Below are positions 37,382 to 48,029 of a stretch of DNA of 59,784 nt, piece by piece. The position numbers and the translations under genes were made by a program. This stretch comes from Enterobacterales bacterium (GTDB lineage: Bacteria > Pseudomonadota > Gammaproteobacteria > Enterobacterales > Enterobacteriaceae): positions 1-59,784 of the forward strand of contig CANJWD010000003.1 in the NCBI GenBank assembly GCA_947478475.1, written 5' to 3'. Position 1 is the stretch's first letter. The number at the start of each line of letters is the position of its first letter. The notes beneath the pieces were generated by a model. The model was not told the origin of the DNA and searched no databases. It worked only from the letters and a program-made list of their open reading frames with translations.

Positions 37382-38053
37382 ATGCGTGTCCTTGTTATTG
37401 AAGATAATGCGTTACTCCGTCACCATCTTAGCGTGCAAATGCGTGAAATGGGGTATCAGGTAGATACCGCCGAAGACAGTAAAGAGGCTGATTATTTTCT
37501 TAAAGAGCATCGCCCTGATATCGCCATTGTTGATCTTGGGCTACCGGGTGAAGATGGTCTTGTTTTGATCCAGCGCTGGCGCCGTCAACAGATGACGTTG
37601 CCGATTTTGGTGCTTACGGCCCGTGGTGGCTGGCAGGATAAAGTGGCAGTATTAAATGCTGGTGCAGATGATTACGTGACCAAACCCTTTCAGCTGGAAG
37701 AAGTCATTGCACGTATGCAGGCGCTAATGCGCCGTAATAATGGCCTTGCGTCTCAGCTGATAGATTATCCACCGTTCCAGATTGATCTGTCACGCCGCAG
37801 ACTTTGTGTTAACCGGGGACAAATAAAACTGACAGCATTTGAATATACGATAATTGAAACTCTTATCCGTAATGCAGGCAAAATCGTCAGTAAAAGCCTG
37901 TTAATGTTGCAACTTTATCCTGATGCTGAATTGCGTGAAAGCCATACTATCGATGTATTGATGGGACGCTTGCGCAAAAAATTACAAGCGGTGTATGAGC
38001 AGGAAGTGATTACTACCGTTCGCAGCCACGGATATGTGTTCGATGTTAAATAA
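37382..38053 (+). CDS. phoP: Response regulator PhoP
   Basis: PhoP is the OmpR-family DNA-binding regulator that, when phosphorylated by PhoQ, turns on genes for low magnesium, antimicrobial peptides and virulence. From ATG at 37382 the product has 223 residues, the E. coli length. The receiver domain has Asp51 ([12 protein letters not shown]) and Lys in DDYVTKPF. The winged-helix domain has [15 protein letters not shown] and ends [13 protein letters not shown]. phoQ, which directly follows phoP in other enterobacteria, is absent: a terminator and then the convergent lolE come next. I saw no clear PhoP box upstream. All key residues are intact. Confidence 0.96.
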   Translation: MRVLVIEDNALLRHHLSVQMREMGYQVDTAEDSKEADYFLKEHRPDIAIVDLGLPGEDGLVLIQRWRRQQMTLPILVLTARGGWQDKVAVLNAGADDYVTKPFQLEEVIARMQALMRRNNGLASQLIDYPPFQIDLSRRRLCVNRGQIKLTAFEYTIIETLIRNAGKIVSKSLLMLQLYPDAELRESHTIDVLMGRLRKKLQAVYEQEVITTVRSHGYVFDVK

Positions 38054-38082
38054 ATTTTATAACAGACCCGTGTTGAGTTCAG

Positions 38083-38140
38083 TAGCGCAGAACGGGCCTG
38101 ATAGCGGCGCTACGGTAACGGGGTTTTCTGCGCTATTTTT
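38083..38140 (+). terminator. Probable terminator after phoP
   Basis: A perfect 10-base inverted repeat, tagcgcagaa/ttctgcgcta, is followed directly by TTTTT (38136-38140). The loop is long (33 bases) and can form an inner stem. It lies 30 bp after the phoP stop codon and rules out a cotranscribed phoQ. Confidence 0.6.
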
Positions 38141-38250
38141 ATCCTGATGTAAAATCCGCGAACGAAATCGCTGATGGCGTAAGCGTTTATTTTTACGGAA
38201 CCGGTTCGGTCGATAAGGGTAGTGAGCACGCACCAGTTATTACTCCTTCA

Positions 38251-38321
38251 GTCTGATTTATTTGTCTGATTTATTTTCCAGGATAACAATTCTGGGGAAA
38301 CAATTCCGGGGAAACAATTCC
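38251..38321. repeat. Two adjacent tandem repeats between phoP and lolE
   Basis: A 13-base unit gtctgatttattt is present twice (38251-38276). Right after it a 14-base unit ggggaaacaattcc is present twice exactly with one diverged copy before (38280-38321). The rest of the 296-bp gap holds only the phoP terminator. Confidence 0.93.
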
Positions 38322-38349
38322 GGAGTAAAAATAGATAATATCCCGATAG

Positions 38350-39609
38350 CTATTGACCACTAAGTATCTGTGCCGGATCGATACGGCATGCGCGGCGTGC
38401 CGGATACCAGCTGGCTAGCAGACTCAGTGATAATGCGGTGAGCAAAACATAAACTACATCAAGCCAGTGCAATTCGGAAGGCAGAAAATCGATAAAGTAG
38501 ACGTCAGCGGATAAAAACTGAAACCCGATCAGTTTTTCCAGATAACGCAGAGCCGTGGTTAGTTGTAGCGAAGCGATAACGCCAGCTGCCACACCAGTGA
38601 GGCTCCCCGCCAAGCCTGTCAGCAGCCCATACCACAGGAAGATGGCACGGATTAAACCATCCCGGGCGCCGAGAGTACGCATTACAGCGATATCACTGCT
38701 TTTATTTTTTACTGTCATCAGCAGTGTGGAAATGATATTAAAACAGGCCACGCCAATTACCAGAAGCATTGCCAGATACACTATCGAGCGTATCATTTGA
38801 ATGTCCTGATACATATAACCGTAAGTAGTGATCCAGCTGCTAATATGAACATGGGCGTTTGTCGCCTCGCCCGCGTTACGCACTAGCTGGTCTGCGGCGA
38901 AAACATCACCCACTTTAATGGCTATCCCGCTGACACTATCCTGCATGGCCAGGTAATTCCGGGCATCGTCGAGGGGTATCAGGGCCAGCGTGTTTTCCAG
39001 CTGGCCACTGAGTTGCAAAATGCCACTCACCTGTAAACGAATGCGTTTAGGCTGTAGTAGTTTCATTTGTGAAGAGTGACTGGGGAGCATTACCGTAATC
39101 CATTTACCTGCTTTAACGCCAAGTGAGTCGGCAATCCCTTTCCCTAAAATAACCTGCTGCTGTCCGTGCCTGAAGCGGGACCATGCATGGTTTAATACAA
39201 ATTGCGGCAATGCACTGAGTTGTGGTTCCAGCGTTGGATCGACGCCTCTAATCTGTACCGCATGCAGTCTGGCACCATATTCCATTAAGCCGGTAAAGTG
39301 AATAAAGGGTGCGGCCGCGATAACTCCTGTTACCTGCCTGACTCGCCGCAGACTGTCACGCCAGTCGGTGAAAGGCTGATTCACTGCGGTTATCTCTCCG
39401 TGGGGCACCACTGCCAGAATGCGGTTTTTTAATTCACGCTCAAAGCCGTTCATCGCACTCAGAGCAATGATCAGCACCGCTACACCCAGTGCAATTCCCA
39501 GAGTAGAAATGAGCGAAATTAATGAAATCATACGACTTCCGCGAGGGCCACGACGGCCACGGCTAAAGCGGATAGCCATCGATAATGCCAGTGGCAGAAC
39601 CATGCTCAT
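38350..39609 (-). CDS. lolE: Lipoprotein-releasing ABC transporter permease LolE
   Basis: One of two membrane subunits of LolCDE, which extracts outer-membrane lipoproteins from the inner membrane and hands them to LolA. The product is 419 residues. It has the N-terminal [20 protein letters not shown] helix, a large periplasmic domain, three C-terminal helices and the end [20 protein letters not shown]. It shares one base with the end of lolD. Confidence 0.96.
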   Translation of the reverse strand: MSMVLPLALSMAIRFSRGRRGPRGSRMISLISLISTLGIALGVAVLIIALSAMNGFERELKNRILAVVPHGEITAVNQPFTDWRDSLRRVRQVTGVIAAAPFIHFTGLMEYGARLHAVQIRGVDPTLEPQLSALPQFVLNHAWSRFRHGQQQVILGKGIADSLGVKAGKWITVMLPSHSSQMKLLQPKRIRLQVSGILQLSGQLENTLALIPLDDARNYLAMQDSVSGIAIKVGDVFAADQLVRNAGEATNAHVHISSWITTYGYMYQDIQMIRSIVYLAMLLVIGVACFNIISTLLMTVKNKSSDIAVMRTLGARDGLIRAIFLWYGLLTGLAGSLTGVAAGVIASLQLTTALRYLEKLIGFQFLSADVYFIDFLPSELHWLDVVYVLLTALSLSLLASWYPARRACRIDPAQILSGQ

Positions 39610-40325
39610 TATTCCGCCTGCGCCAGTGACGGTTGCAACTGACCATCACGCATTTCCAGCTGGTGCTTCAGACGCAATGCACGCTGCGTGTCGTGGGTGA
39701 CCACCAAAAAAGCAGTCCCCTGGCGTACATTTAGTTCAGCCAGTAGATCAAAAACGGTATCGGCATTGTGCTGGTCCAGATTACCGGTGGGCTCATCAGC
39801 CAGCACTAATGCCGGATTATTGATTAAGGCCCGGGCGACGGCCACGCGCTGGCGCTCGCCCCCGGAAAGCTCGGCAGGACGATGACACTGACGTTTCTCC
39901 AGGCCAACAGTCATCAGCATGAATTGTGCCCTGTCCCGTGCCAGAGCGGAGCTAACACCGGCAATTAACAACGGCATGGCAACGTTTTCCAGCGCGGTGA
40001 AATCAGGCAGCAAGTGGTGAAACTGATAGATAAACCCCAGTTGCTGATTACGCAATCGTGCTTTAGCGCCGGAGGAGAGCTGGTTAAGGGATTTCCCCTG
40101 GTAAATAACCTCTCCGGAGGTTGGGGAATCGAGGCCCCCCAGCAGATGCAGCAGCGTGCTTTTTCCTGAGCCGGAGCTGCCAGTAATTGCCATCATATCG
40201 CCAGGATAAACGGAAAAGGTAACATCACGCAATACATCGGTATACAGTTCACCTTCCTGATAACGTTTGCACAGTTTATTGCAATGCAACAGTTTATTGC
40301 CGTGCGACAAGAGAGAATTATTCAT
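39609..40325 (-). CDS. lolD: Lipoprotein-releasing ABC transporter ATPase LolD
   Basis: The ATPase that drives LolCE. The product is 238 residues with Walker [20 protein letters not shown], the Q-loop in [19 protein letters not shown], signature [15 protein letters not shown] and Walker [13 protein letters not shown]. It overlaps lolC by 8 bp and touches lolE, so the three are one transcript. Confidence 0.97.
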   Translation of the reverse strand: MNNSLLSHGNKLLHCNKLCKRYQEGELYTDVLRDVTFSVYPGDMMAITGSSGSGKSTLLHLLGGLDSPTSGEVIYQGKSLNQLSSGAKARLRNQQLGFIYQFHHLLPDFTALENVAMPLLIAGVSSALARDRAQFMLMTVGLEKRQCHRPAELSGGERQRVAVARALINNPALVLADEPTGNLDQHNADTVFDLLAELNVRQGTAFLVVTHDTQRALRLKHQLEMRDGQLQPSLAQAE

Positions 40326-41517
40326 AACGCAAAGCCTCTACAGGTGGGGCAGTCGCGGCATGCCAGGAGGGATAGATAGCGGACAACAGGGCAATAATCA
40401 TCGCCAGTAGCGCAATGTTCATCACTTGCAGCGGTTCGATGGCCACCGGTAACGATGCGCCGTCAACCAAAAAACCAAAAATGGGCAGCACAATATTAAG
40501 CTGACTAGCCAGCAATATCCCGAAAGTGACGCCCAGTACCGTCCCGATAATACCGGCGCCGGCCCCCTGTAGGGTGAAAACCGCCATCACTTGCCATCTG
40601 TTTAAGCCCTGAGTTTGCAAAATTGCCACTTCCGCCTGTTTTTCCAGCACCAGTAACCCCAGCGACGTAATGATATTAAATGCCGCGACGGCAATAATCA
40701 GACTAAGCAGCAAGCCCATAATATTTTTTTCCATGCGTACAGCGGCAAACAGTTCACCTTTACGCTCCCGCCAGTCGGTCCAGCGTGTGCCGGCCGGCAG
40801 TGCCTGATGACTTAACTTTTCTACCGTCAATGGGAGCTGTAAGAACAGGCGCCATCCGGTGATAGTGCCCGGAGGATAGCGCATTAAACGCGCCGCATCT
40901 TGCTGGTTGACCAGCAGTTGATAGTCATCAACCTCACTGTTGGCAGCAAACGTGCCAGCTACAGTAAATAATCGCTGGCTGGGGAGCTGCCCCATGGGGG
41001 TAAACTGGCTGGCAGCCGGTACCATTATTCTGATGACATCGCCAGCCTGCACCCCGAGCCGGTTCGCCAAATTTTTGCCCAGGATGACATTGTAGCGCTG
41101 CGGTTGTAACTGTTTTTGATGCACATTTTCCAGGTAGCCGCATAGCGGCTCTGTCTGGGAGGGAGTAATCCCCAGCATCACTCCGGCATCCACGTGATGA
41201 GCACTTTGCAACAGCACATCAGCGGTGGTCAAAGGGACAATCTCTTTAACGCCAGTCAGGTGATTAAGCGCTGTCGCAGGCAGCTGCTGTGGGTCGGTAA
41301 AGCGTGCTGTTGAAATCATTGCATGGGGTATCAGCTGCAAAATTTTTTTTTCCAGATCCCGCTCAAAACCGTTCATCACCGATAATAATGTTATCAGTGC
41401 CATCACGCCGAGTGTCATTCCGATCACAGATAGCAATGAGATAAATTGCCCGAAGCGGCCACAAGAGCGCCCGCGTACATAACGCAGACCAATAAATAGT
41501 ACGACAGGCTGAAACAT
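40318..41517 (-). CDS. lolC: Lipoprotein-releasing ABC transporter permease LolC
   Basis: The membrane subunit that recruits the chaperone LolA. The product is 399 residues, begins [17 protein letters not shown] and has the typical [27 protein letters not shown] region and a periplasmic domain that includes a hook-like [15 protein letters not shown] loop. Four membrane helices are arranged as in the family. It is divergent from mfd; ycfT, found between them in E. coli, is missing. Confidence 0.96.
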   Translation of the reverse strand: MFQPVVLFIGLRYVRGRSCGRFGQFISLLSVIGMTLGVMALITLLSVMNGFERDLEKKILQLIPHAMISTARFTDPQQLPATALNHLTGVKEIVPLTTADVLLQSAHHVDAGVMLGITPSQTEPLCGYLENVHQKQLQPQRYNVILGKNLANRLGVQAGDVIRIMVPAASQFTPMGQLPSQRLFTVAGTFAANSEVDDYQLLVNQQDAARLMRYPPGTITGWRLFLQLPLTVEKLSHQALPAGTRWTDWRERKGELFAAVRMEKNIMGLLLSLIIAVAAFNIITSLGLLVLEKQAEVAILQTQGLNRWQVMAVFTLQGAGAGIIGTVLGVTFGILLASQLNIVLPIFGFLVDGASLPVAIEPLQVMNIALLAMIIALLSAIYPSWHAATAPPVEALRYE

Positions 41518-41741
41518 GAAATGTATTGATTTCCTGTGGCTCGGTTTGAACGATTATCGCGGGCAATCTAAGGTAACTTACGCGATTAAGGCACCCTTCC
41601 ACCGAGTGGATCGCTGGTTTTGTTCTGGGGAAAAGATTATATAACTGATAGCGTTTGTACGCTATGTTGCTATCCTTTTTGCTAGCCTTTTTGCTATTTC
41701 CTCGGTAGTAAACTTAAACCATAAGAGAAAAGTATAATTTT

Positions 41742-44700
41742 ATGCCCCAACAATACCGTTATTCATTGCCTGTACGGCGGGGTGATATGCGCCTGCTGGG
41801 TCAGCTTACTGGCGCGTCCAGCGCAGTTGAATGCGCCCAAATCATTGAACGTCATGCCGGTCTTGTGATGTTAATCACGCCAGATATGCAACAAGCACTG
41901 CGTCTGCATGATGAAATTCAGCAATTTACCGCCCATCCGGTGAGTCAGCTTCCTGACTGGGAAACGTTGCCTTACGACAGTTTTTCACCGCATCAGGATA
42001 TTATCTCAGCGCGTTTGTGCGCTCTCTGGCAGTTACCGATGATGACGCGTGGGGTCATCATTTTGCCGGTAAATACGCTGATGCAGCGAGTTTGTCCCCA
42101 TGAATTTCTGCATGGTCATGCGCTGTTAGTGGAAAAGGGGCAGCATCTGGCACGGGATACACTGTTATCTCAGCTTGAACAGGCTGGTTATCGCAGTGTA
42201 GAGCAGGTGATGGAGCATGGCGAATTTGCTACCCGCGGAGCGCTGTTAGATCTCTACCCTATGGGTAGCGAACAACCGTATCGCATTGATTTTTTCGATG
42301 ACAATATAGACAGCCTGCGTCTGTTTGATGCTGATTCACAACGCACGCTGTCAGAAGTGTCACACATCCGTTTGTTACCGGCTCATGAATTTCCTACGGA
42401 TAAAAATGCCATTGAGCTCTTCCGCAGCCAGTGGCGTGAACAGTTTGATGTGCGTCGTGATGCGGAACATATCTATCAGCAAGTCAGTAAACGTAGCTGG
42501 CCGGGAGGGATAGAGTACTGGCAGCCACTGTTTTTCAGCCAGCCACTCTCTTCACTGTTTAGCTATTTACCTGAAAATACGTTGTTGGTGAATACCGGCG
42601 ATCCGCAAGCGGCCGCTAACCGTTTTTGGCAGGATGTTACGCAACGTTTTGAAGCGCGCCGGATTGATCCCATGCGACCGCTACTCTCTCCGGAACGAAT
42701 ATGGTTGCGGGTGGATGAGTTATTTGCACAATGGAAGTGCTGGCCACGCGTAGCGCTTAAAACCGATCTATTACCCGGTGAGCGGCTACCCGAAAAGCCC
42801 GCTAACACTAATCTTGATTATCGTCCACTGCCCGTACTCAGGGTCGAGGCAGCGCAGAAATTTCCGCTGGATAATCTGCAGCGCTTTATTGGGCAATTTG
42901 CCGGCAGGGTAGTGTTTTCTGTTGCCAGTGCCGGGCGCAGGGAAACATTAGAGACACTACTGGCACGCATAAACCTTCATCCCGTGCTGATAACCCAGTT
43001 AACACAGGCCGAAAAACCGGGTTATTACGTGATAATTGGTGCTGCGGAGCAGGGTTTTATCGATCAGCACAGAGAGCTGGCGTTCATTTGTGAAAGCGAT
43101 CTGCTCGGTGAGCGTATCAGTTCCCGCCGCGATAAGCGGCGCTCCATTCATGCCAATACCCTTATGAATGCCGATACCCTTGTGCGTAATCTGGCAGAAC
43201 TGCGCGTGGGACAACCGGTGGTACACATCGAGCATGGCGTCGGCCGTTACTTTGGTTTAACCACGCTGGAAAGCGCTGGAATAACGGCGGAATACCTGAT
43301 TCTGAATTATGCCGCAGAGGATAAACTCTACGTACCCGTTTCTTCACTACATCTTATCAGCAGCTACGCGGGGGGTTCGGAGGAAAATGCCCCCTTGCAT
43401 AAACTGGGAAGTGATGCATGGACCCGGGCACGACAAAAAGCGGTGGAAAAGTTGCGCGATGTTGCGGCAGGTTTGCTGGACATTTATGCGCAACGGGCGA
43501 CCAAAGTGGGGTTTGCGTTTAAACATGACAGAGAACAGTATCAGTTGTTCTGTCAAAGTTTTCCGTTTGAGACTACCCCTGATCAGGAGCAGGCAATCAA
43601 TGCCGTATTAAGTGATATGTGTCAGCCGCTGGCGATGGACCGTCTGGTCTGCGGCGATGTGGGGTTTGGTAAAACGGAAGTGGCGATGCGTGCGGCGTTT
43701 CTGGCTGTCAACAATGATAAACAGGTCGCAGTACTGGTCCCTACCACGCTGCTGGCTCAGCAGCATTTTGACAATTTTCGCGATCGCTTCGCCAGCTGGC
43801 CGATACGTATCGAAATGATCTCACGTTTTCGCACTACCAAAGAACAGCAGCACATTTTAGCCCAGGTCAGTGAAGGCAAAATCGATATTATTATCGGCAC
43901 GCACAAACTGCTTATCAGTGATTGCAAGTGGCGGGATCTCGGTCTGCTGGTTGTCGATGAAGAGCACCGTTTTGGGGTGCGCCACAAAGAGCGTATCAAA
44001 GCGATGCGTGCTGATATCGATATCCTGACACTGACTGCCACACCCATTCCACGCACGTTGAGCATGGCAATCAGTGGGATGCGAGATTTGTCCATTATCG
44101 CTACCGCCCCCGCGCGCCGGCTGGCAGTGAAAACCTTTGTGCGCGAATATGACGCTCTGATCATACGCGAAGCAATCTTGCGTGAAATTTTGCGCGGTGG
44201 CCAGGTCTATTATCTGTATAACGATGTGGAAAACATAGAAAAAGTCAGCAGGCAGTTGGCGGAACTGGTACCGGAAGCACGCATTACCATTGGCCATGGC
44301 CAGATGCGTGAGCGCGACCTGGAACGGGTGATGAGTGATTTTCACCATCAGCGCTTCAACGTACTTATCTGCACCACGATTATTGAAACCGGTATCGACA
44401 TAGCCAGTGCGAATACCATCATCATAGAGCGCGCTGATCATTTTGGTCTGGCACAGCTCCATCAGCTCCGCGGCCGTGTCGGGCGTTCTCATCATCAGGC
44501 TTATGCTTATATGCTTACCCCTCATCCAAAAGCGCTGACTATTGATGCTAAAAAACGCCTCGAAGCGATTGCATCACTGGAGGATCTGGGTGCCGGTTTT
44601 GCGCTGGCGACGCACGATCTGGAAATCCGTGGCGCCGGGGAATTACTGGGTGAAGATCAGAGCGGTCAGATGACTACTATTGGCTTTTCATTGTATATGG

Positions 44701-45233
44701 AGCTGCTGGAAAATGCGGTAAACGCTTTAAAAGAGGGGCGTGAACCGTCATTGCAGGATTTGAGCAGCCAGCAAACGGAAATAGAAATGCGCCTGCCCTT
44801 GTTACTGCCAGATAATTATATTCATGATGTTAATATCAGACTTTCATTTTATAAACGCATAGCCAGTGCAGCGAATGAGAGTGAACTGGATGAACTGAAA
44901 ATGGAACTGATTGACCGGTTTGGATTATTACCTGATCCCGCGCGCTATCTGCTGCAAACAGCGGCGTTACGTCAGCGTGCACAAAAATTGGGCATTAAAC
45001 GAATAGAGTGCAATGAATGCAATGGCTTTATTGAATTTGGGGAAAAAAATCAGGTCGATCCGGCATATCTGGCAGGCTTATTACAACAACAACCGCAAAT
45101 CTATCGTCTGGACGGTCCGACAAAGCTAAAAGTTGTCCATCAGGTGGCTGACCGATCACAGCGGCTGAAATTTATCGGGGCGCTGCTACTGGATTTTGAA
45201 AGTATGCCGCTCAGCACTCAGATTGCTATGTGA
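41742..45233 (+). CDS. mfd: Transcription-repair coupling factor Mfd
   Basis: Mfd pushes stalled RNA polymerase off DNA lesions and recruits UvrA. The product is 1163 residues (1148 in E. coli). An N-terminal UvrB-like module is followed by the RNA polymerase interaction domain near residues 490-560 (VHIEHGVGRYFGL). The translocase has Walker A GDVGFGKTEVAMRAAF, the DEEHRFGVRHKERIK box, TLTATPIPRTLSMA and LHQLRGRVGRS, and the C-terminal domain binds UvrA. A diverged 18-bp duplication (NTLMNADTLVRN) lies near residue 475. Confidence 0.97.
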   Translation: MPQQYRYSLPVRRGDMRLLGQLTGASSAVECAQIIERHAGLVMLITPDMQQALRLHDEIQQFTAHPVSQLPDWETLPYDSFSPHQDIISARLCALWQLPMMTRGVIILPVNTLMQRVCPHEFLHGHALLVEKGQHLARDTLLSQLEQAGYRSVEQVMEHGEFATRGALLDLYPMGSEQPYRIDFFDDNIDSLRLFDADSQRTLSEVSHIRLLPAHEFPTDKNAIELFRSQWREQFDVRRDAEHIYQQVSKRSWPGGIEYWQPLFFSQPLSSLFSYLPENTLLVNTGDPQAAANRFWQDVTQRFEARRIDPMRPLLSPERIWLRVDELFAQWKCWPRVALKTDLLPGERLPEKPANTNLDYRPLPVLRVEAAQKFPLDNLQRFIGQFAGRVVFSVASAGRRETLETLLARINLHPVLITQLTQAEKPGYYVIIGAAEQGFIDQHRELAFICESDLLGERISSRRDKRRSIHANTLMNADTLVRNLAELRVGQPVVHIEHGVGRYFGLTTLESAGITAEYLILNYAAEDKLYVPVSSLHLISSYAGGSEENAPLHKLGSDAWTRARQKAVEKLRDVAAGLLDIYAQRATKVGFAFKHDREQYQLFCQSFPFETTPDQEQAINAVLSDMCQPLAMDRLVCGDVGFGKTEVAMRAAFLAVNNDKQVAVLVPTTLLAQQHFDNFRDRFASWPIRIEMISRFRTTKEQQHILAQVSEGKIDIIIGTHKLLISDCKWRDLGLLVVDEEHRFGVRHKERIKAMRADIDILTLTATPIPRTLSMAISGMRDLSIIATAPARRLAVKTFVREYDALIIREAILREILRGGQVYYLYNDVENIEKVSRQLAELVPEARITIGHGQMRERDLERVMSDFHHQRFNVLICTTIIETGIDIASANTIIIERADHFGLAQLHQLRGRVGRSHHQAYAYMLTPHPKALTIDAKKRLEAIASLEDLGAGFALATHDLEIRGAGELLGEDQSGQMTTIGFSLYMELLENAVNALKEGREPSLQDLSSQQTEIEMRLPLLLPDNYIHDVNIRLSFYKRIASAANESELDELKMELIDRFGLLPDPARYLLQTAALRQRAQKLGIKRIECNECNGFIEFGEKNQVDPAYLAGLLQQQPQIYRLDGPTKLKVVHQVADRSQRLKFIGALLLDFESMPLSTQIAM

Positions 45234-45351
45234 TGTGGAAGGCGAGTGCGGATACTGCTGAAAATGGAGGAGGGCCGGCTGCTGGCTGACTGACTCCGGG
45301 ACGACTAATAAAAATTGCCAGGGATTTATTTTGGTGAACATTAATGCTAAT

Positions 45352-45370
45352 CTTAATAAATCTCATTATC
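45352..45370 (-). promoter_or_regulatory. Candidate Fur box upstream of the iron locus
   Basis: The minus-strand 19-mer GATAATGAGATTTATTAAG matches 14 of 19 positions of the Fur consensus GATAATGATAATCATTATC, including the first eight. It lies about 20 bp before fetM, where binding of Fur-Fe2+ would block transcription. Promoter boxes are not clear. Confidence 0.55.
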
Positions 45371-45389
45371 ATCTTTTGATGTGATCATT

Positions 45390-47315
45390 ATGTCTTTCTG
45401 GAAAAAATGCCGGTTGCTCCTCTGTGTCTTCTGCTTCTTCTGCTCCGCTTCGTCGTTAGTGTGTGCGGCGCCGGACTACCAGCAGTGGATAACGGAAATA
45501 CAACAGCGTCTTGATAAAGCAGCACAATTGTACCAGCAGCAACAGCATGATGCTGCGCGCACTGAAGTACAAATGGCGTACTTTGAGGTATTTGAGAATC
45601 TGGAAGGTCCTATCCGAATTAATATTTCGGCGCAAAAAAGTTACCAGATGGAAGCAACGTTTGGCGAAATTCGTCGCATGATTGGCGCCCGTCTGCCGGT
45701 GGCTGAAATTGACGCTAAGATTCACTCTCTGAAGGGGGAGCTGGCATCGGTTTTGCCGCTACTTACCGGTGGCCACGAGTTGACTGCCCAGCAACAGCAT
45801 AGCGTTGCTGGCAACGGAGATATCGCGGCTTACTGGCAGCACTATTTTAAAATTATTGATGATCTGCTGGCCGAGGCGTTGAGCGAATATCAAAACGGGA
45901 ACTTAACTCAGGCTGCTCAGCGTGTGCAGCAGGCGCACTATCGGGGGTTTAAGAATTCAGAAATGGAAATGTCAGTGCGCCGGCATCGCTCGGCCCGCCA
46001 GGCGGCCGCGATTAATCAGCAATTCAGCGCCTTGATCTTCCTGAGCAACACGCCGGATCAGATCAATAATATCGCCTGGAATATGACGGAATTACTCCAG
46101 CAGATAGAAGATAGTCTTCCTGGTCTGCCCGCCACCGGGGAACAGCAATTCGGGCAACAACAGGCTATCTCTGAAGCTATTGCTCTGCCAGAGAGTGACT
46201 GGAAAGAGGTAGCAAGCGGTATCAGTCAGGCTATAGCTCGTGCAATCGCGCAGTATCAGCAAGGCGAGACCCTGCCTGCGATGCTGTCCATTCAAAATGC
46301 GTATTTTGATCTGTTTGAAGCCAGTGGCATGGAGAGTAAAGTCGGATCGCGTGATGCGGCCTTTAAGTCGGTACTGGAAGGTCATTTCACCCGCTTAGTA
46401 AGTCTTATCAAAGCTGGCAGGGTAACAGAACAATTGCAGGCCGAGGCCGATGCTTTGCAGCGGGATCTGGCAAGCGCTGTAAAAATGCTTGGAAAAAGTG
46501 GCCAGACACTCTGGAGTCTGTTTGTTTACAGCCTGCTTATCATTGTTCGCGAAGGACTGGAAGCGCTGTTGATCGTTGCGGCTATTATTGCTTATCTGGT
46601 GAAAAACCAGCACCAGGATAAACTAATACTGATTCGTCAGTCAGTGATAGCTGCCACGCTGGTGAGTATTGCCACCGCGGTGATGTTCAGGTGGCTGTTT
46701 TCCAGTTCCGGACAGAGCAGAGAAGTGCTGGAAGGCGTTACAATGCTAATTGCGGTGGTCATGCTGTTTTTTATGAGTTACTGGCTCTTTTCTAAAACAG
46801 AGTCGCGTCACTGGAAAGCCTGGCTGGAAGGGCAATTCTCCGACTCCCTCAGCCGCGGCTCGGTAATTGGGCTATGGCTAACCAGCTTTTTAGCCGTATA
46901 CCGTGAAGGGGCTGAAACGGTGCTGTTCTACCTCGCACTGGCTGGAGATGCGCGTGATACTAGCGGCCACCTTTCCATTTTGGCAGGTTTTGTCGTGGGT
47001 TGCCTGATTCTGTTGCTGGTTTATCTGTTGATGCGTTTTACGGTGGTTAAGTTACCGCTAAAACCATTCTTCATTTTTACCAGCAGTTTTATGTACCTGA
47101 TGGCATTTGTTTTCGCCGGCAAAGGGATACTGGAATTAATTGAAGGCCGGCTGTTTGAGCCAACTCTGTTGCCAGGAGTGCCGGTAATTAGCGCATTAGG
47201 GATTTACCCTTATATGGAGACGCTAATCCCTCAGGTGATTTTATTGTTTGCAGCAGGGATTGCGTTTTGGGTGATGCGCCAGCGCCGCCACTCCATTCAG
47301 CTCTGCCAGCCGTAA
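45390..47315 (+). CDS. fetM: FTR1-family iron permease with periplasmic N-terminal domain
   Basis: The inner-membrane permease of a P19-type iron uptake system (FetM in uropathogenic E. coli; its Campylobacter counterpart is cFtr1). The product is 641 residues from ATG at 45390. A signal peptide (LLLCVFCFFCSASSLVCAA) precedes a long helical periplasmic part, in which YFEVFE...SGMESKV-type repeats appear twice. Seven membrane segments follow. Two REXXE motifs, REGLE at residue 387 and REGAE at 505, are the iron-binding signature of FTR1 permeases. It heads a seven-gene cluster. Confidence 0.88.
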   Translation: MSFWKKCRLLLCVFCFFCSASSLVCAAPDYQQWITEIQQRLDKAAQLYQQQQHDAARTEVQMAYFEVFENLEGPIRINISAQKSYQMEATFGEIRRMIGARLPVAEIDAKIHSLKGELASVLPLLTGGHELTAQQQHSVAGNGDIAAYWQHYFKIIDDLLAEALSEYQNGNLTQAAQRVQQAHYRGFKNSEMEMSVRRHRSARQAAAINQQFSALIFLSNTPDQINNIAWNMTELLQQIEDSLPGLPATGEQQFGQQQAISEAIALPESDWKEVASGISQAIARAIAQYQQGETLPAMLSIQNAYFDLFEASGMESKVGSRDAAFKSVLEGHFTRLVSLIKAGRVTEQLQAEADALQRDLASAVKMLGKSGQTLWSLFVYSLLIIVREGLEALLIVAAIIAYLVKNQHQDKLILIRQSVIAATLVSIATAVMFRWLFSSSGQSREVLEGVTMLIAVVMLFFMSYWLFSKTESRHWKAWLEGQFSDSLSRGSVIGLWLTSFLAVYREGAETVLFYLALAGDARDTSGHLSILAGFVVGCLILLLVYLLMRFTVVKLPLKPFFIFTSSFMYLMAFVFAGKGILELIEGRLFEPTLLPGVPVISALGIYPYMETLIPQVILLFAAGIAFWVMRQRRHSIQLCQP

Positions 47316-47356
47316 TAAATAAAATTATTTTATCTTTTTTCAGGAGGATGTAATAA

Positions 47357-47884
47357 ATGACTATAAAAAAAACCGTTGTTGCCAGTGCCATAGCAGCAGG
47401 TATTTTTGCGCCATCTGTCGTATTTGCTTTTAAGGAATATCCTGTTGGTGAGCCAGTGAAAATCAATGAAATGGAAATTGCGGCAGTTTACCTGCATCCC
47501 ATCGATATGGATCCACGTGGTATGGGACGGTCTGCTGCAAACGCTGATATTCACCTGGAAGCCGATATTCATGCAACGGAAGGCAATAAAAATGGTTTTG
47601 GTGCGGGTGAGTGGATGCCTTATCTGACTATTGCTTACCATTTAACGAATACAGATACCGGTGACCGGCAGAATGGTACATTTATGCCGATGGTTGCCAG
47701 CGATGGGCCACATTACGGGGCCAACATTAAAATGATGGGCGCGGGTAATTACAAAGTGACTTACCACATTACACCACCTTCAAAAGCAGGCCTGCATCGC
47801 CATACCGATAGTGAAACAGGCGTCGGACGCTGGTGGAAGCCTTTTGAAGTCAGTTTTGATTTCAAATACGTCGGATTAAAATGA
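47357..47884 (+). CDS. fetP: Periplasmic P19-type iron/copper-binding protein
   Basis: A periplasmic protein needed for iron supply to the FTR1 permease; family members form dimers that bind copper and iron. The product is 175 residues with a signal peptide ending VVFA/FKEYPVGEP. The conserved segments VYLHPIDMDPRGM, HLEADIHA, EWMPYLTI, SDGPHYGANI and GLHRHTDSETGVGRWW carry the likely metal ligands His47, Met51, His119 and His147. AGGAGG stands before the ATG. It follows fetM by 41 bp. Confidence 0.92.
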   Translation: MTIKKTVVASAIAAGIFAPSVVFAFKEYPVGEPVKINEMEIAAVYLHPIDMDPRGMGRSAANADIHLEADIHATEGNKNGFGAGEWMPYLTIAYHLTNTDTGDRQNGTFMPMVASDGPHYGANIKMMGAGNYKVTYHITPPSKAGLHRHTDSETGVGRWWKPFEVSFDFKYVGLK

Positions 47885-47959
47885 CAGAGATCATGCATGG
47901 TGATCAGGGCTGATTTTTGTTGCACGGACTGACGTTGCCGGGAGCGTGCACTCTGCAAC

Positions 47960-48007
47960 CCCTTTAACGACTCTTCCCTTTAACGACTATTCCCTTTAAC
48001 GACTATT
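47960..48007. repeat. 16-bp tandem repeat, three copies, inside the iron locus
   Basis: The unit ccctttaacgactatt is present twice exactly with one close copy before it. It lies just upstream of the DUF2318 gene, in place of a clear ribosome binding site. Confidence 0.95.
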
Positions 48008-48029
48008 GCTGCCGTTGGGTATCTGTTAC

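Noticed and set aside
38054-38349. Possible phoQ remnant after phoP
   Set aside because: Frames of this gap gave no stretch resembling PhoQ; it holds a terminator and short repeats only.
43151-43186. Tandem repeat in mfd as a sign of damage
   Set aside because: The 18-bp copies have diverged and the frame is intact around them, so it is an old, tolerated insertion.
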